DNA from: CAZHOV01 sp964534315
GTDB taxonomy: Bacteria; Bacteroidota; Bacteroidia; Chitinophagales; Saprospiraceae
Direction: 5' to 3'
Assembly (NCBI GenBank): GCA_964534315.1
Contig: CAZHOV010000075.1
Location: 1 to 26,258, forward strand
DNA length: 26,258 nt
Position numbers and translations under genes: made by a program. Shown here in pieces: positions 1-7,537 of this stretch. Positions within the stretch are counted from its first letter, which is position 1. Each line of letters starts with the position of its first letter. The notes under the pieces were generated by a model. It saw only the letters and a list, made by a program, of their open reading frames with translations. It was not told where the DNA came from and ran no database searches.

Positions 1-122
1 CCTTCTTTAGATTTCCCTTTGCTAGAATAATATGCTAAACCGAGAATCGCTGTTTATCTGACAGGCAGCGTCGGTCATTTGCGCAGTTTGTTCGGTCGCC
101 TTATTTCAATCAGCAGAAAGAG

Positions 123-1430
123 TTGGTCAAGTTTATAGACTATTTGGAGGAGTATGTTTATGCACAAAGAATAGTGCCGACCAAGCAAGAAGCCTTTTTC
201 TTTATTTTTGGAAAAGCGCCCTATAAGGATGGCAGAATGCGTTCGTTGATGAGTAGTTTGTTGCGGTTACTGGAGCAATTTATCGCGGTAGAAGTACTTG
301 GAGAAGATGAGGATTGGAAAGATCGGCAAGTTATTCGGTATTACCGGGAGCATCAGTTGAGCAAGTTGTTTAAAAAAGAGTTGTCTAAAGCGAAGCAGCA
401 ACTAGAAAAACAGGATTACCGGGATTCTGGTTATTACGGAACTAAATATCACCTGGAATTGGAAGAATACTTGTTTGCTTCTACACAAAAGCGGATGGAT
501 AAACTGAATTTGCAACATATTTCTGATGCGATTGACTATGGTTATTTAATTTCCAAGCTTCGACATTCTTGTTTGGTGGTTTCGCATCAAGCGGTATACA
601 GTAAAGACTATGAGTTAGGAATGTTAGAGGAAGTCATTGAATATGTGCGAAAGCATCAGTTATGGGAAGTTCCTGCCATCTCGGTTTACTACCATGGTTA
701 TTTGGCTTTGAGCAAACCATCGGAGCAGGAGATGTTCATTCGGTTTAAGGAAAACATATTTGAGTATGGACATTTATTTGAACCTACTGCTTTGCGTGAT
801 TTATATTTATTGGCCCTCAATTATTGTATACGCCAGTTAAATGCGGGACAGCCCGGGTTTGACCAGGAAGGGTTTGAGTTGTATAAGCGCGGTTTAAAGA
901 CAGAGGCATTAATGGATCAGGGGGTGCTTTCGAGGTTTACCTTTAATAATATTGTAGGGATGGGGGTAAAGGTAAAAGCCTATGTTTGGCTTGATTGGTT
1001 TATGGATACATATGCTCATCATTTAGAGAAACGATACCAGAAAGACACCGTTGCGTTTAACAGGGCCAGGTTAGCTTATGCCTTAAAGCAATATGAGCAG
1101 GCATTAGACTATTTGCAGGAAGTCGATTTTTCTGATCTATTGAACACCTTGATTGCCAAAACGCTTCAGTTAAAGATTTACTATGAGTTAGAGGCTTTTA
1201 AGTTATTAGATGCTCATCTGGATTCCATGCGGATATATATCAGGCGTAAGAAGGTGATTGGTTATCATAAAGAGAATTATTTGAATATTATCCGTTTAGT
1301 GAACCGAATGGTGTCTGTCAATTTTTACGATAAAGCTGCATTGAGCCAATTGAAGCAAGAGATCGAAGGGGCAGAGCCATTGACGGAGAAAGAGTGGTTA
1401 TTGAGGTGCCTGGAGGGGTTGGCGGGGTAG
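123..1430 (+). CDS. Helical protein of unknown function, paralog 1 (N-terminus frameshifted)
   Basis: Function not recognised. The protein is a paralog of the products at 4915-6306 and 7538-8968. Shared motifs include a KLR-x-(S/A)-CL stretch, an LSRFT-like stretch near residue 270 and a GYHKENYLN-like stretch near the C-terminus. It looks all-helical and TPR-like, with no signal peptide or membrane segment, so it is probably cytoplasmic. The frame only opens with TTG at 123, but homology continues upstream: codons 54-122 encode a segment matching the paralogs (FVRSPYFNQ is shared exactly with paralog 2). No start codon lies in that frame after the stop at 36-38. An ATG at 32 begins a plausible N-terminus (MLNRESLF) in another frame. 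A deletion of about 14 nt near 53 would explain this, making it a pseudogene or a sequencing error. A large hairpin begins at its stop codon. Confidence 0.75.
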   Translation: MVKFIDYLEEYVYAQRIVPTKQEAFFFIFGKAPYKDGRMRSLMSSLLRLLEQFIAVEVLGEDEDWKDRQVIRYYREHQLSKLFKKELSKAKQQLEKQDYRDSGYYGTKYHLELEEYLFASTQKRMDKLNLQHISDAIDYGYLISKLRHSCLVVSHQAVYSKDYELGMLEEVIEYVRKHQLWEVPAISVYYHGYLALSKPSEQEMFIRFKENIFEYGHLFEPTALRDLYLLALNYCIRQLNAGQPGFDQEGFELYKRGLKTEALMDQGVLSRFTFNNIVGMGVKVKAYVWLDWFMDTYAHHLEKRYQKDTVAFNRARLAYALKQYEQALDYLQEVDFSDLLNTLIAKTLQLKIYYELEAFKLLDAHLDSMRIYIRRKKVIGYHKENYLNIIRLVNRMVSVNFYDKAALSQLKQEIEGAEPLTEKEWLLRCLEGLAG

Positions 1431-1499
1431 GTGGAGTACATGTATAGGTGGACTGCACCTAGCTTAGGTGGAGTCCACCTATACGTGTACTCCACCTAC
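1427..1499. terminator. Large near-perfect hairpin at the stop of paralog 1
   Basis: Two 35-bp arms (1427-1461 and 1465-1499) pair with only two mismatches around a 3-nt loop. The left arm includes the TAG stop codon at 1428-1430. There is no T-run, so a role as an intrinsic terminator is uncertain. It contains two TAGGTG-N5-CACCTA blocks (1445-1461 with GACTG, 1465-1481 with GAGTC), which relates it to the palindromes at 1669, 4822 and 6310. Confidence 0.6.
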
Positions 1500-1611
1500 G
1501 CGAGGAAACTTCTTCCGCTAAGATTTACTAGGAGAATTTTTAAGTTACGGGTGTAAGTGATTATAAGTCAGTGATTTAGGGTTTTTTCGCCAGAAAGTTG
1601 GATTGTTGGAT

Positions 1612-1635
1612 TCCCTCCACTTATAGGTGGAGGGA
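1612..1635. repeat. Short palindrome related to the 17-bp block family
   Basis: Nine-base arms (1612-1620 and 1627-1635, CCCTCCAC paired with GTGGAGGG) surround a CACTTA-TAGGTG junction like that of the neighbouring palindromes. It lies between the convergent genes ending at 1430 and 1722. Confidence 0.45.
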
Positions 1636-1668
1636 TTAATGCTAGATAGGAAGCGGTTTTGGGGCAAT

Positions 1669-1724
1669 TAGGTGTGGCACACCTATAGGTGTGCCACACC
1701 TATAGGTGGGGCACGCCCCCCCTA
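1669..1724. repeat. Palindromic block repeat, copy 1 (possible bidirectional terminator)
   Basis: Positions 1669-1702 are a perfect 34-bp palindrome of two tandem 17-bp blocks, TAGGTG-TGGCA-CACCTA then TAGGTG-TGCCA-CACCTA. A third degenerate block (1703-1724) pairs TAGGTGGGGC with a C-rich arm that runs into the stop codon of the minus-strand T9SS gene at 1722-1724. The element sits between convergent genes, so transcripts from either side would carry the hairpin. Confidence 0.7.
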
Positions 1725-4577
1725 TTGCATTGCCATTTTTCCTCTTCCCATCAACTCCCCATCTTGAGTGATCGTGAAGAAATACAGACCTGCCGGCAGG
1801 TTTTCCCTGTTAAATTGATATTGATTGGATTGGATTTGATCTTGTTTGATCAAGGCTCCCTGTTGATTGAAAAGCTGGAACCGATAATCCTTCCCTGGCT
1901 GGTGATCAATCTCAAAGTAGGTGTAATCAGCGAATGGATTCGGAGCAACGTTAATTAAAGATGTTTGCGTGTTTACATTCGTAGGTTCTTCTATACTGAC
2001 CAAGGTCAGTTCTTCCCCTATGGTGTTCCAGGTGGTATTGGTGCGGATGGGTTCGTTAAAGTCGAAATAGATGTCTGCATTATTTTCGATAACGGTTCCG
2101 ATCGGATTGTCTGGTTTTTGGCTAATCCGGAATTTGACATATCCCTGGGAGGCCAGTTCATCCTGATCTTTGGGCGGGAGTAAGATATCGTTGAAGGTAA
2201 AGATAATGACATCTTCGTTTTGGATTTCAAAGCTGTATGGATGACTACTTGCGCCTGGTCTGATAGTCGTCATATCTAAGTGATTAGAAATAGAATCTAC
2301 GATCACCACAGTAAAAGCCGTATCGGTACCCTCATTTTGGAAACGAATCAGGTATTCCAGGTCTGTATTGGCCTCTAAATAGTGCTCTTCTTCTCTTCCT
2401 TTAGGAAATGCTTGCTTATCATTAGGGTCCCAGGAGCCCACATTTTCCTGGCAATCGATAGAGATAAAGGGATCAGCATCGTTTTGAGGGTATTGAATGA
2501 CATAGCCCATACTCCCTAATGAATCACATCCTTCCACAAAAGCTGAAGGATTATTGCTTCCAGGGTGGTAGGGTGCCTGATCAACTTCAATACGATAGAA
2601 AGAACCGTTGGCATCAACGATGACGGTATCGGTTTCTCCGGGTGCTGGCTGAGAATTATCCTGCAGTAATACCATATGGTCCTCAATTACAATGAATGAC
2701 ACCGGAATAGGCAGGTTGCCGGTGCCTGTGTTTGTGATCAAGAAGAGTACTGAATCTCCGGTGCATATGGCTTCTGCCGAAAGACTGGCACCAGACCAAA
2801 GCGGATCAATAGGTACACAGAGCGAGTCAGGGTAGATGCGGGCTTCGGAACAGTGGGTTTGGCCCAGGACGGTAGAATCGCAATCGACATAAACGACCAT
2901 ATCAATTGTTCCGCATTCAAAAGGTTCTATGTCTCCAAGGTGATAGAAAATGGAATCGCCCACAATGCTATCCCATGCTGGAGTGCTGGAGACAGCAGAC
3001 AGATAAGGGTCGAGTTGGACAATGATATAGGCATCTTCTGCAGTAGTCGTACCGTTATTACAATAGCTGACATTATAATCGTTATCGAAGCAGCGACGTA
3101 GAAAGCCTGTTCCCAGGTCTACTTCCAAATAAGGGCAATTGGCGACGGCTTCTATGGAGAAGTCGTATTCGAGGCTATCATAAAAAGTAGAAAAGGAAAA
3201 AGAAATAGAATCCTGGCAGGGATCCCATAAGTTATTGGGTTCGATTAGGTCGATAAGGTAGCTTCCGGTATCTACCTGGAGATTGTAGTGGCCGGAGGAG
3301 TCGGAAGCGCTGTAAAAGGAGAGACTGTCGGAGGTGCGGGTAGCTTTTACATACCAGTTGACAAGTGGTGTTTCTAAGGAATCAATGGTACAGGAGAGGT
3401 TAGAATCTATTTTGATCTGTCCGTTGAGATTATTGGAAAAGGTATTACCCAGAGAGTCGGCCAGAAGGAGGAAGCCATTATCTCCACGCCAGCCTGCAAG
3501 GGCAACAAAGCCATCATTAAGGAGTTGGAGGTCGAAAGTGAATTCGTTTTGAAAAGGGGTGGTTAATACGGGTTTAGAAAGCAAGATCGTACCACCTGGA
3601 GCAATTTTAAGGATTGCCGGGTTGGCAATTCCCCAGCCTAGAGAAGGGTCGACGGTTGTTGGGTTACCTTTGTAGTGGATGTATGCAGTAATGATATTCC
3701 CGTTAGTGTCTTCTGCCAGATTATAGCTTTGGTAAAGATTGGTAAGAGCCCAGAAATAATTGCTTGGTCCAAAGCCTGTAGTCGAATAGTCAATAGTCGT
3801 CCATAATTCATTCCCGATGGAATCGGTCTTAGAAACAGCGACTGGATTGGATTGGGTTGGGAAAATATTATTATAACCTTGCCCGCATATAGCGTATCCG
3901 CCATCGTTGGTAGTGATTAATGCTTTAGGAGCATTGATGGAATCAGAAACAGTTGAGGTCCAGTTAAATGTTCCGTCGGGGTTGGTGCCGATCAGCTTTA
4001 TGCTACCAGTAGCTTGTTGGATCAGTAGAGTGAAACCGCCATTGGGAGCTTCTACCATATCATGAACTTGCTCCGCAATAGTGGTATCGCCAAGATTAGA
4101 GGTCCAAACGGTATTTCCGTCATTATCGAGTTTAAAGAGTTGAACGTATTCGGTATCATAGCCAGCTACTGCAATATGGTTGTCGGAGGTATTGACAATC
4201 GGAAGTATTTTATTGGGGTTGAAAAGGTTGAGATCAGAAAAACCCTTTTCCCAAACCAGATTTCCATTGGGGTCTACTTTAACGACTTTAAAGGAATTTG
4301 ACCCCAGGTGATCTGTGAATACATAGCTACTATCATTGGTTTGGGTTAGATGCTCCCCTCCATCTGTATATTTCCAGATGGGGTTACCTTGCTCATCCGT
4401 TTTGATCAACTGATTCGTTGCCAAAAGGGCGTATCCGCCATTGATGTCTTTTACCATATCATTGATTCTGGCATCATGATAAGTTTGCACCCACCCTTGG
4501 GCAGAAAGTAAGAAGAAGATGGAGCTAGTACTCAATAGCAATGTGATCAGTACAAATTGGAAAATTCTTTTATTCAT
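1722..4577 (-). CDS. T9SS-exported multidomain cell-surface protein A
   Basis: About 951 aa. The start is placed at ATG 4577 because the signal peptide (MNKRIFQFVL..., ending in SAQG) begins there; a TTG six codons upstream is less likely. Domains in order: residues about 25-380, repeats with a K-x-D-x-x-GN-x-x-W pattern, likely a beta-propeller; about 385-470, a prealbumin-like/SdrD-B-like fold; a Cys-containing DUF11-like region; about 716-856, a DUF7619-type domain with a DPNDK motif; about 874-951, a T9SS type A sorting tail (APNPF start, LPAGLYF near the end). Such proteins are secreted and often anchored on the surface; the ligand is unknown. The gene is divergent from the helical gene at 4915, and its closest relative here is the protein at 9150-12020. 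Confidence 0.9.
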   Translation of the reverse strand: MNKRIFQFVLITLLLSTSSIFFLLSAQGWVQTYHDARINDMVKDINGGYALLATNQLIKTDEQGNPIWKYTDGGEHLTQTNDSSYVFTDHLGSNSFKVVKVDPNGNLVWEKGFSDLNLFNPNKILPIVNTSDNHIAVAGYDTEYVQLFKLDNDGNTVWTSNLGDTTIAEQVHDMVEAPNGGFTLLIQQATGSIKLIGTNPDGTFNWTSTVSDSINAPKALITTNDGGYAICGQGYNNIFPTQSNPVAVSKTDSIGNELWTTIDYSTTGFGPSNYFWALTNLYQSYNLAEDTNGNIITAYIHYKGNPTTVDPSLGWGIANPAILKIAPGGTILLSKPVLTTPFQNEFTFDLQLLNDGFVALAGWRGDNGFLLLADSLGNTFSNNLNGQIKIDSNLSCTIDSLETPLVNWYVKATRTSDSLSFYSASDSSGHYNLQVDTGSYLIDLIEPNNLWDPCQDSISFSFSTFYDSLEYDFSIEAVANCPYLEVDLGTGFLRRCFDNDYNVSYCNNGTTTAEDAYIIVQLDPYLSAVSSTPAWDSIVGDSIFYHLGDIEPFECGTIDMVVYVDCDSTVLGQTHCSEARIYPDSLCVPIDPLWSGASLSAEAICTGDSVLFLITNTGTGNLPIPVSFIVIEDHMVLLQDNSQPAPGETDTVIVDANGSFYRIEVDQAPYHPGSNNPSAFVEGCDSLGSMGYVIQYPQNDADPFISIDCQENVGSWDPNDKQAFPKGREEEHYLEANTDLEYLIRFQNEGTDTAFTVVIVDSISNHLDMTTIRPGASSHPYSFEIQNEDVIIFTFNDILLPPKDQDELASQGYVKFRISQKPDNPIGTVIENNADIYFDFNEPIRTNTTWNTIGEELTLVSIEEPTNVNTQTSLINVAPNPFADYTYFEIDHQPGKDYRFQLFNQQGALIKQDQIQSNQYQFNRENLPAGLYFFTITQDGELMGRGKMAMQ

Positions 4578-4680
4578 GGCGTTAATTTGTTTCAAGATAA
4601 AAACTTTAAAAAATCATGTTTAAGAAGGCGGTCAACAGCGCTGAATTTATTCGAAGAAGCCCTCTTTTTTATTCACAATA

Positions 4681-4712
4681 CAAATATTCAATAAAAGGAC
4701 AGGGGAAACAAA
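4681..4712 (-). promoter_or_regulatory. Candidate Bacteroidota promoter for T9SS gene A
   Basis: On the minus strand, TTTG (4709-4712) is followed after 20 nt by AATATTTG (4681-4688), one mismatch from the TAnnTTTG -7 box. The implied leader is about 95 nt before the ATG at 4577. The layout closely resembles the candidate promoter of the related gene at 9150. Confidence 0.4.
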
Positions 4713-4722
4713 GACAGAAATG

Positions 4723-4730
4723 TATATTTG
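4723..4730 (+). promoter_or_regulatory. Candidate -7 box (TATATTTG) facing helical paralog 2
   Basis: An exact TAnnTTTG match on the plus strand, but with no convincing TTTG at the -33 spacing. If used, it would give a leader of about 180 nt that carries the palindromic repeat at 4822-4863. Confidence 0.22.
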
Positions 4731-4814
4731 TGCAGATTAATTAGCTAGGAAAGATTGTTTTTAAAGTCGATGAAGATTTTTTTATAAAATGTATTAATTT
4801 TTTTATAATTTGAA

Positions 4815-4865
4815 AATGCCAGTGTGGCACATCTATAGATGTGCCACACCTATAGGTGGGGCATT
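4815..4865. repeat. Palindromic block repeat, copy 2
   Basis: The core at 4822-4849 is a perfect 28-bp palindrome (TGGCA-CATCTA-TAGATG-TGCCA inside). It is followed by CACCTA-TAGGTG-GGGCA to 4863. An outer pair, AATGCC (4815-4820) with GGCATT (4860-4865), encloses the element. It has the same orientation as copy 1 and is inverted relative to copy 3 at 6310-6354. It lies between divergent genes, so a terminator role alone does not explain it. Confidence 0.7.
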
Positions 4866-4914
4866 TTTAATAATTACACCGGTATTTTAACACTGTTAAA
4901 TAGAAAGTACCACT

Positions 4915-6306
4915 ATGTCGAAACTATTTCTGCTATTAGAGAAATTGGAGCGTAAAGAATGGACCAGGCTCGAGAAGTTTGTCCGGTCTCCTTACTTCAA
5001 TCAGCGGCAAGATGTGGTGAAGCTGCTCGTGTTTATTAGGGCCTGCTTTTTCGATTATGGCATAACGCCTTCCAAAGAAAAGATGTTTGACGAGGTTTAT
5101 CCGGGGGAAGCATTTTGCGATCAGAAAATCAGGACTATAATGTCGCAGTTGCACCGGCTATGCCTGTTTTTTCTGACGATTGAATCGTTTAGGGAGGAGC
5201 AGATAGAACAAAAGATCACTCTGGCAAAGGTCTTACGTAAAAAGCGTTTGGATAAGCATTATAAAAAGAACCTTAAAGAAGGGATTAAAAAATTGGCTAA
5301 TATCGGTCTTCAAAATGCTGATTTTTACCAATACCAGTATTCGTTGCAAGAAGAGGAGTATCGTTATTTGGCTGCCCAGAAACGGCTTGGAGAGTTTAAT
5401 TTACAGTCGATCGCAGATAATCTCGATATCTCTTACTTGGCTCAAAAGCTGCGACAAGCCTGCCTCATTTTATCTCACCAGGCGGTATACAAAAAAGAAT
5501 ACGCACTCGGACTAATCAATCCATTATTACCCCATTTAGAAGATTCGAAATACCTGGAAATTCCGGCAGTGTCACTCTATTATTATGCGTATAAAATGCT
5601 AACAAAGCCTGATCAAATTCAATTTTTTGATCAGTTAAAGACCAATATTTTTCAGTATAGCGGTCAGTTTCCCCGGGACGAAGTACGAGATCTATACCTA
5701 TTGGCCATTAATTATTGTATCAAACAATACAACCGAGGGAATCCGGCCTTGCTTAAAGATGAATTTGAACTATATCAGGATGGTTTAAAGAAAGAGGTAT
5801 TTATTCAGGAGGGAATTATGTCGCGTTTTACCTATCTGAATATCACGACCATTGCGTTGGCTTTGAAATCTTATGATTGGCTGGCTTCTTTCATTGATAC
5901 TTACCGGTCCAGGCTAGAGAAACAAGGCCAGGAGGCTATTTACAGCCTTTGTAAAGCAAGGCTTCAGTATCAGCTGAAGGAATATGATGCAAGCCTTAAA
6001 TTACTTCAAAAGGCTAATTTCAAGGACTTTTACCTCAATTTATCCGTGCGTACCCTCATGTTAAAGATCTATTATGAGTTGGAAGAGTTTGATGTTTTAT
6101 GGTCCCATCTTGACGCAATGAAAGTCTTTATTCGTCGAAAGGAGTTCATGGGCTATACCAAAGAAAATTATTTAAATACCATTCGTTTTATGCAACGCAT
6201 TTTAGAGTTGCCGCCTGGCGATCGAGAGCAAAGAAAACGTTTAGCTGATCAAATAAAGGAAGCGAAGTCGGTGGCGGAGAAGGCCTGGTTGTTGGGGTTG
6301 CTTTAA
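4915..6306 (+). CDS. Helical (TPR-like) protein of unknown function, paralog 2
   Basis: 463 aa, intact, starting MSKLFLLLEKLERKEW. Function not recognised. It has no signal peptide or membrane segment. It is rich in Leu, Lys, Tyr and Glu with short helix-like repeats, consistent with an alpha-solenoid (inference). Conserved across the three paralogs: FVRSPYFN near residue 23, a Q-x-EEY stretch near 145, KLR-x-ACL near 180, INYCIK near 265, SRFTY near 303 and a GYTKENYLN-like stretch near 418. The gene is divergent from T9SS gene A and convergent with the peptidase gene at 6360-7106. It is bracketed by inverted copies of the palindromic repeat (4815-4865 and 6310-6354). It may be a cytoplasmic partner or regulator of the adjacent secreted protein, which is only a guess from the arrangement. 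Confidence 0.85.
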   Translation: MSKLFLLLEKLERKEWTRLEKFVRSPYFNQRQDVVKLLVFIRACFFDYGITPSKEKMFDEVYPGEAFCDQKIRTIMSQLHRLCLFFLTIESFREEQIEQKITLAKVLRKKRLDKHYKKNLKEGIKKLANIGLQNADFYQYQYSLQEEEYRYLAAQKRLGEFNLQSIADNLDISYLAQKLRQACLILSHQAVYKKEYALGLINPLLPHLEDSKYLEIPAVSLYYYAYKMLTKPDQIQFFDQLKTNIFQYSGQFPRDEVRDLYLLAINYCIKQYNRGNPALLKDEFELYQDGLKKEVFIQEGIMSRFTYLNITTIALALKSYDWLASFIDTYRSRLEKQGQEAIYSLCKARLQYQLKEYDASLKLLQKANFKDFYLNLSVRTLMLKIYYELEEFDVLWSHLDAMKVFIRRKEFMGYTKENYLNTIRFMQRILELPPGDREQRKRLADQIKEAKSVAEKAWLLGLL

Positions 6307-6309
6307 GCA

Positions 6310-6354
6310 TGCCCCACCTATAGGTGTGGCACACCTATAGATGTGCCACACCTA
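6310..6354. repeat. Palindromic block repeat, copy 3 (inverted)
   Basis: It reads TGCCC-CACCTA, then TAGGTG-TGGCA-CACCTA and TAGATG-TGCCA-CACCTA. The 34-bp core (6321-6354) differs from copy 1 (1669-1702) at one base. As a whole it is nearly the reverse complement of copy 2. It begins three bases after the stop of paralog 2 and lies just before the stop of the minus-strand peptidase gene, so it may end both transcripts. Confidence 0.7.
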
Positions 6355-6359
6355 ACCGC

Positions 6360-7106
6360 CTAAAAATCAAACCGGTGCCCATTTTCCTTCAGCCACTTTT
6401 CATGCTCCCTGTACTCAGGCATCGCATCCTCCACCAGCTTCCAAAACCGGTGTGAATGATTGGCTTCAATCAAATGGGCTAATTCGTGAATAATGACGTA
6501 ATCAATCACTTCCTCAGGGGCAAATAGCAAGCGGGTAGACAGGTTAATGTTACCGCTGGAAGAACAACTGCCCCAACGACTGGATGTGTACTTAAGCTTT
6601 ACTTGTTGAATGGGTTTCTGAAAATACTGCTGATTGAGTTCAGCTACCCGCCGCGTAATGTGAGGATGGAAATCTTTGGCGATGATACGGCTGAGCAGCG
6701 TGCGCAAACTTTTTTGCGTGACGTCTTCGGGATGATGATTGCTCAACTCTATGGCAATTACATTTCCATGCAACTGCGCTTTGTGCGTAGCGCGGTCAAC
6801 ATAAGTGATCCGCAGCTGGTACTCCCGCTCTCCTACCTTCAAAACCGATCCGTCTTCATACTCCTTCCTCCGGTAGCGCTCGGCTAGTTCCGGAGATTTT
6901 TGGATCTTTTTTTCCAACGTCGTATGAAACCAGTCCATATACTCAACCCGCTGGCGGCTGGACAAAGAACGCGGTAATCTGAAAATAACGTGCTCTTTGC
7001 CAAAACTAAACCGGGCATTCCGCCGCACTTCATGATGAATCTTGACAGGAATGCTATGTCCGACTATCTGGAGTGTTTGATATTCTGTTCGGGTTCTCCT
7101 TTTCAT
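6360..7106 (-). CDS. YgjP-like (DUF45/SprT-like) zinc metallopeptidase
   Basis: 248 aa, starting MKRRTRTEYQ. The C-terminal half carries the YgjP/DUF45 signature: SRWGSCSS near residue 176, the zinc-binding HELAH at 207-211 with catalytic Glu208, and NHSHRFW at 216-222, which supplies the third His ligand (H217). The length and the N-terminal beta-rich region are normal for the family. There is no signal peptide, so it should be cytoplasmic. Family members are predicted metal-dependent peptidases with poorly known substrates. The gene stands alone, convergent with helical paralog 2 and separated from paralog 3 by a repeat region. The link to its neighbours is probably incidental. Confidence 0.9.
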   Translation of the reverse strand: MKRRTRTEYQTLQIVGHSIPVKIHHEVRRNARFSFGKEHVIFRLPRSLSSRQRVEYMDWFHTTLEKKIQKSPELAERYRRKEYEDGSVLKVGEREYQLRITYVDRATHKAQLHGNVIAIELSNHHPEDVTQKSLRTLLSRIIAKDFHPHITRRVAELNQQYFQKPIQQVKLKYTSSRWGSCSSSGNINLSTRLLFAPEEVIDYVIIHELAHLIEANHSHRFWKLVEDAMPEYREHEKWLKENGHRFDF

Positions 7107-7537
7107 TTTTTAGGTCTTGTTTATGATCCGTTTTCTCTCCTTATTTTCCAAATTTCCATCATTCCAATTCATGTGGTTTGCCCCACCATTGAAATGGTAG
7201 GTTGATAATTTTATTCTTGCCAGGTTGTTTTCATTTCGAGCCACGCTTTAGCTATTAGCCTCCATTCTTTTTTTCCTACTTTCCAATATTCCAACTTTCC
7301 AATATTCCAATATTCCAACTTTCCAATATTCCAATCCTCCAATATTCCAATATTCCAATATTCCAACTTTCCAATATTCCAACTTTCCAATCCTCCAATA
7401 TTCCAATATTCCAATATCCCTTACTTTTCTTAATAAAATGTTAAAATTTGTCTCCTCCCAAAAAAAGTACTACTGTTTTTGTGACCTTTTTGATTCTCAA
7501 GTTACTCCTAAGTAGATGGACCGTAGAATGAGTATGG
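7107..7537. other. Intergenic region with octamer repeat
   Basis: This 431-bp gap contains a small hairpin around 7182-7202 (ACCATT/AATGGT arms) and the octamer array at 7281-7416. The rest is AT-rich with no credible gene. A 67-codon minus-strand reading frame here is a product of the octamer array. Confidence 0.7.
7281..7416. repeat. 17-copy octamer tandem repeat (TTCCAAYN)
   Basis: Seventeen consecutive 8-bp units, mostly TTCCAATA, TTCCAACT, TTCCAATC or CTCCAATA, with no break in register. Three units make eight codons, so the array is open on the minus strand and would encode a WNIGKLEY-like repeat. It has no plausible start context and no homology to a known protein. Confidence 0.95.

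Larger units (their letters stand above)
4578..4914. other. Divergent intergenic region between T9SS gene A and helical paralog 2
   Basis: This 337-bp AT-rich region serves both divergent genes. It contains a minus-strand promoter candidate (4681-4712), a plus-strand TATATTTG box (4723-4730) and palindromic repeat copy 2 (about 4815-4865). No further gene is visible. Confidence 0.7.

Noticed and set aside
7211..7414. 67-codon minus-strand frame encoding a WNIGKLEY-like repeat
   Set aside because: It is produced by the 8-bp tandem repeat, which is open in frame because three units equal eight codons. It has no credible start signal or homology.
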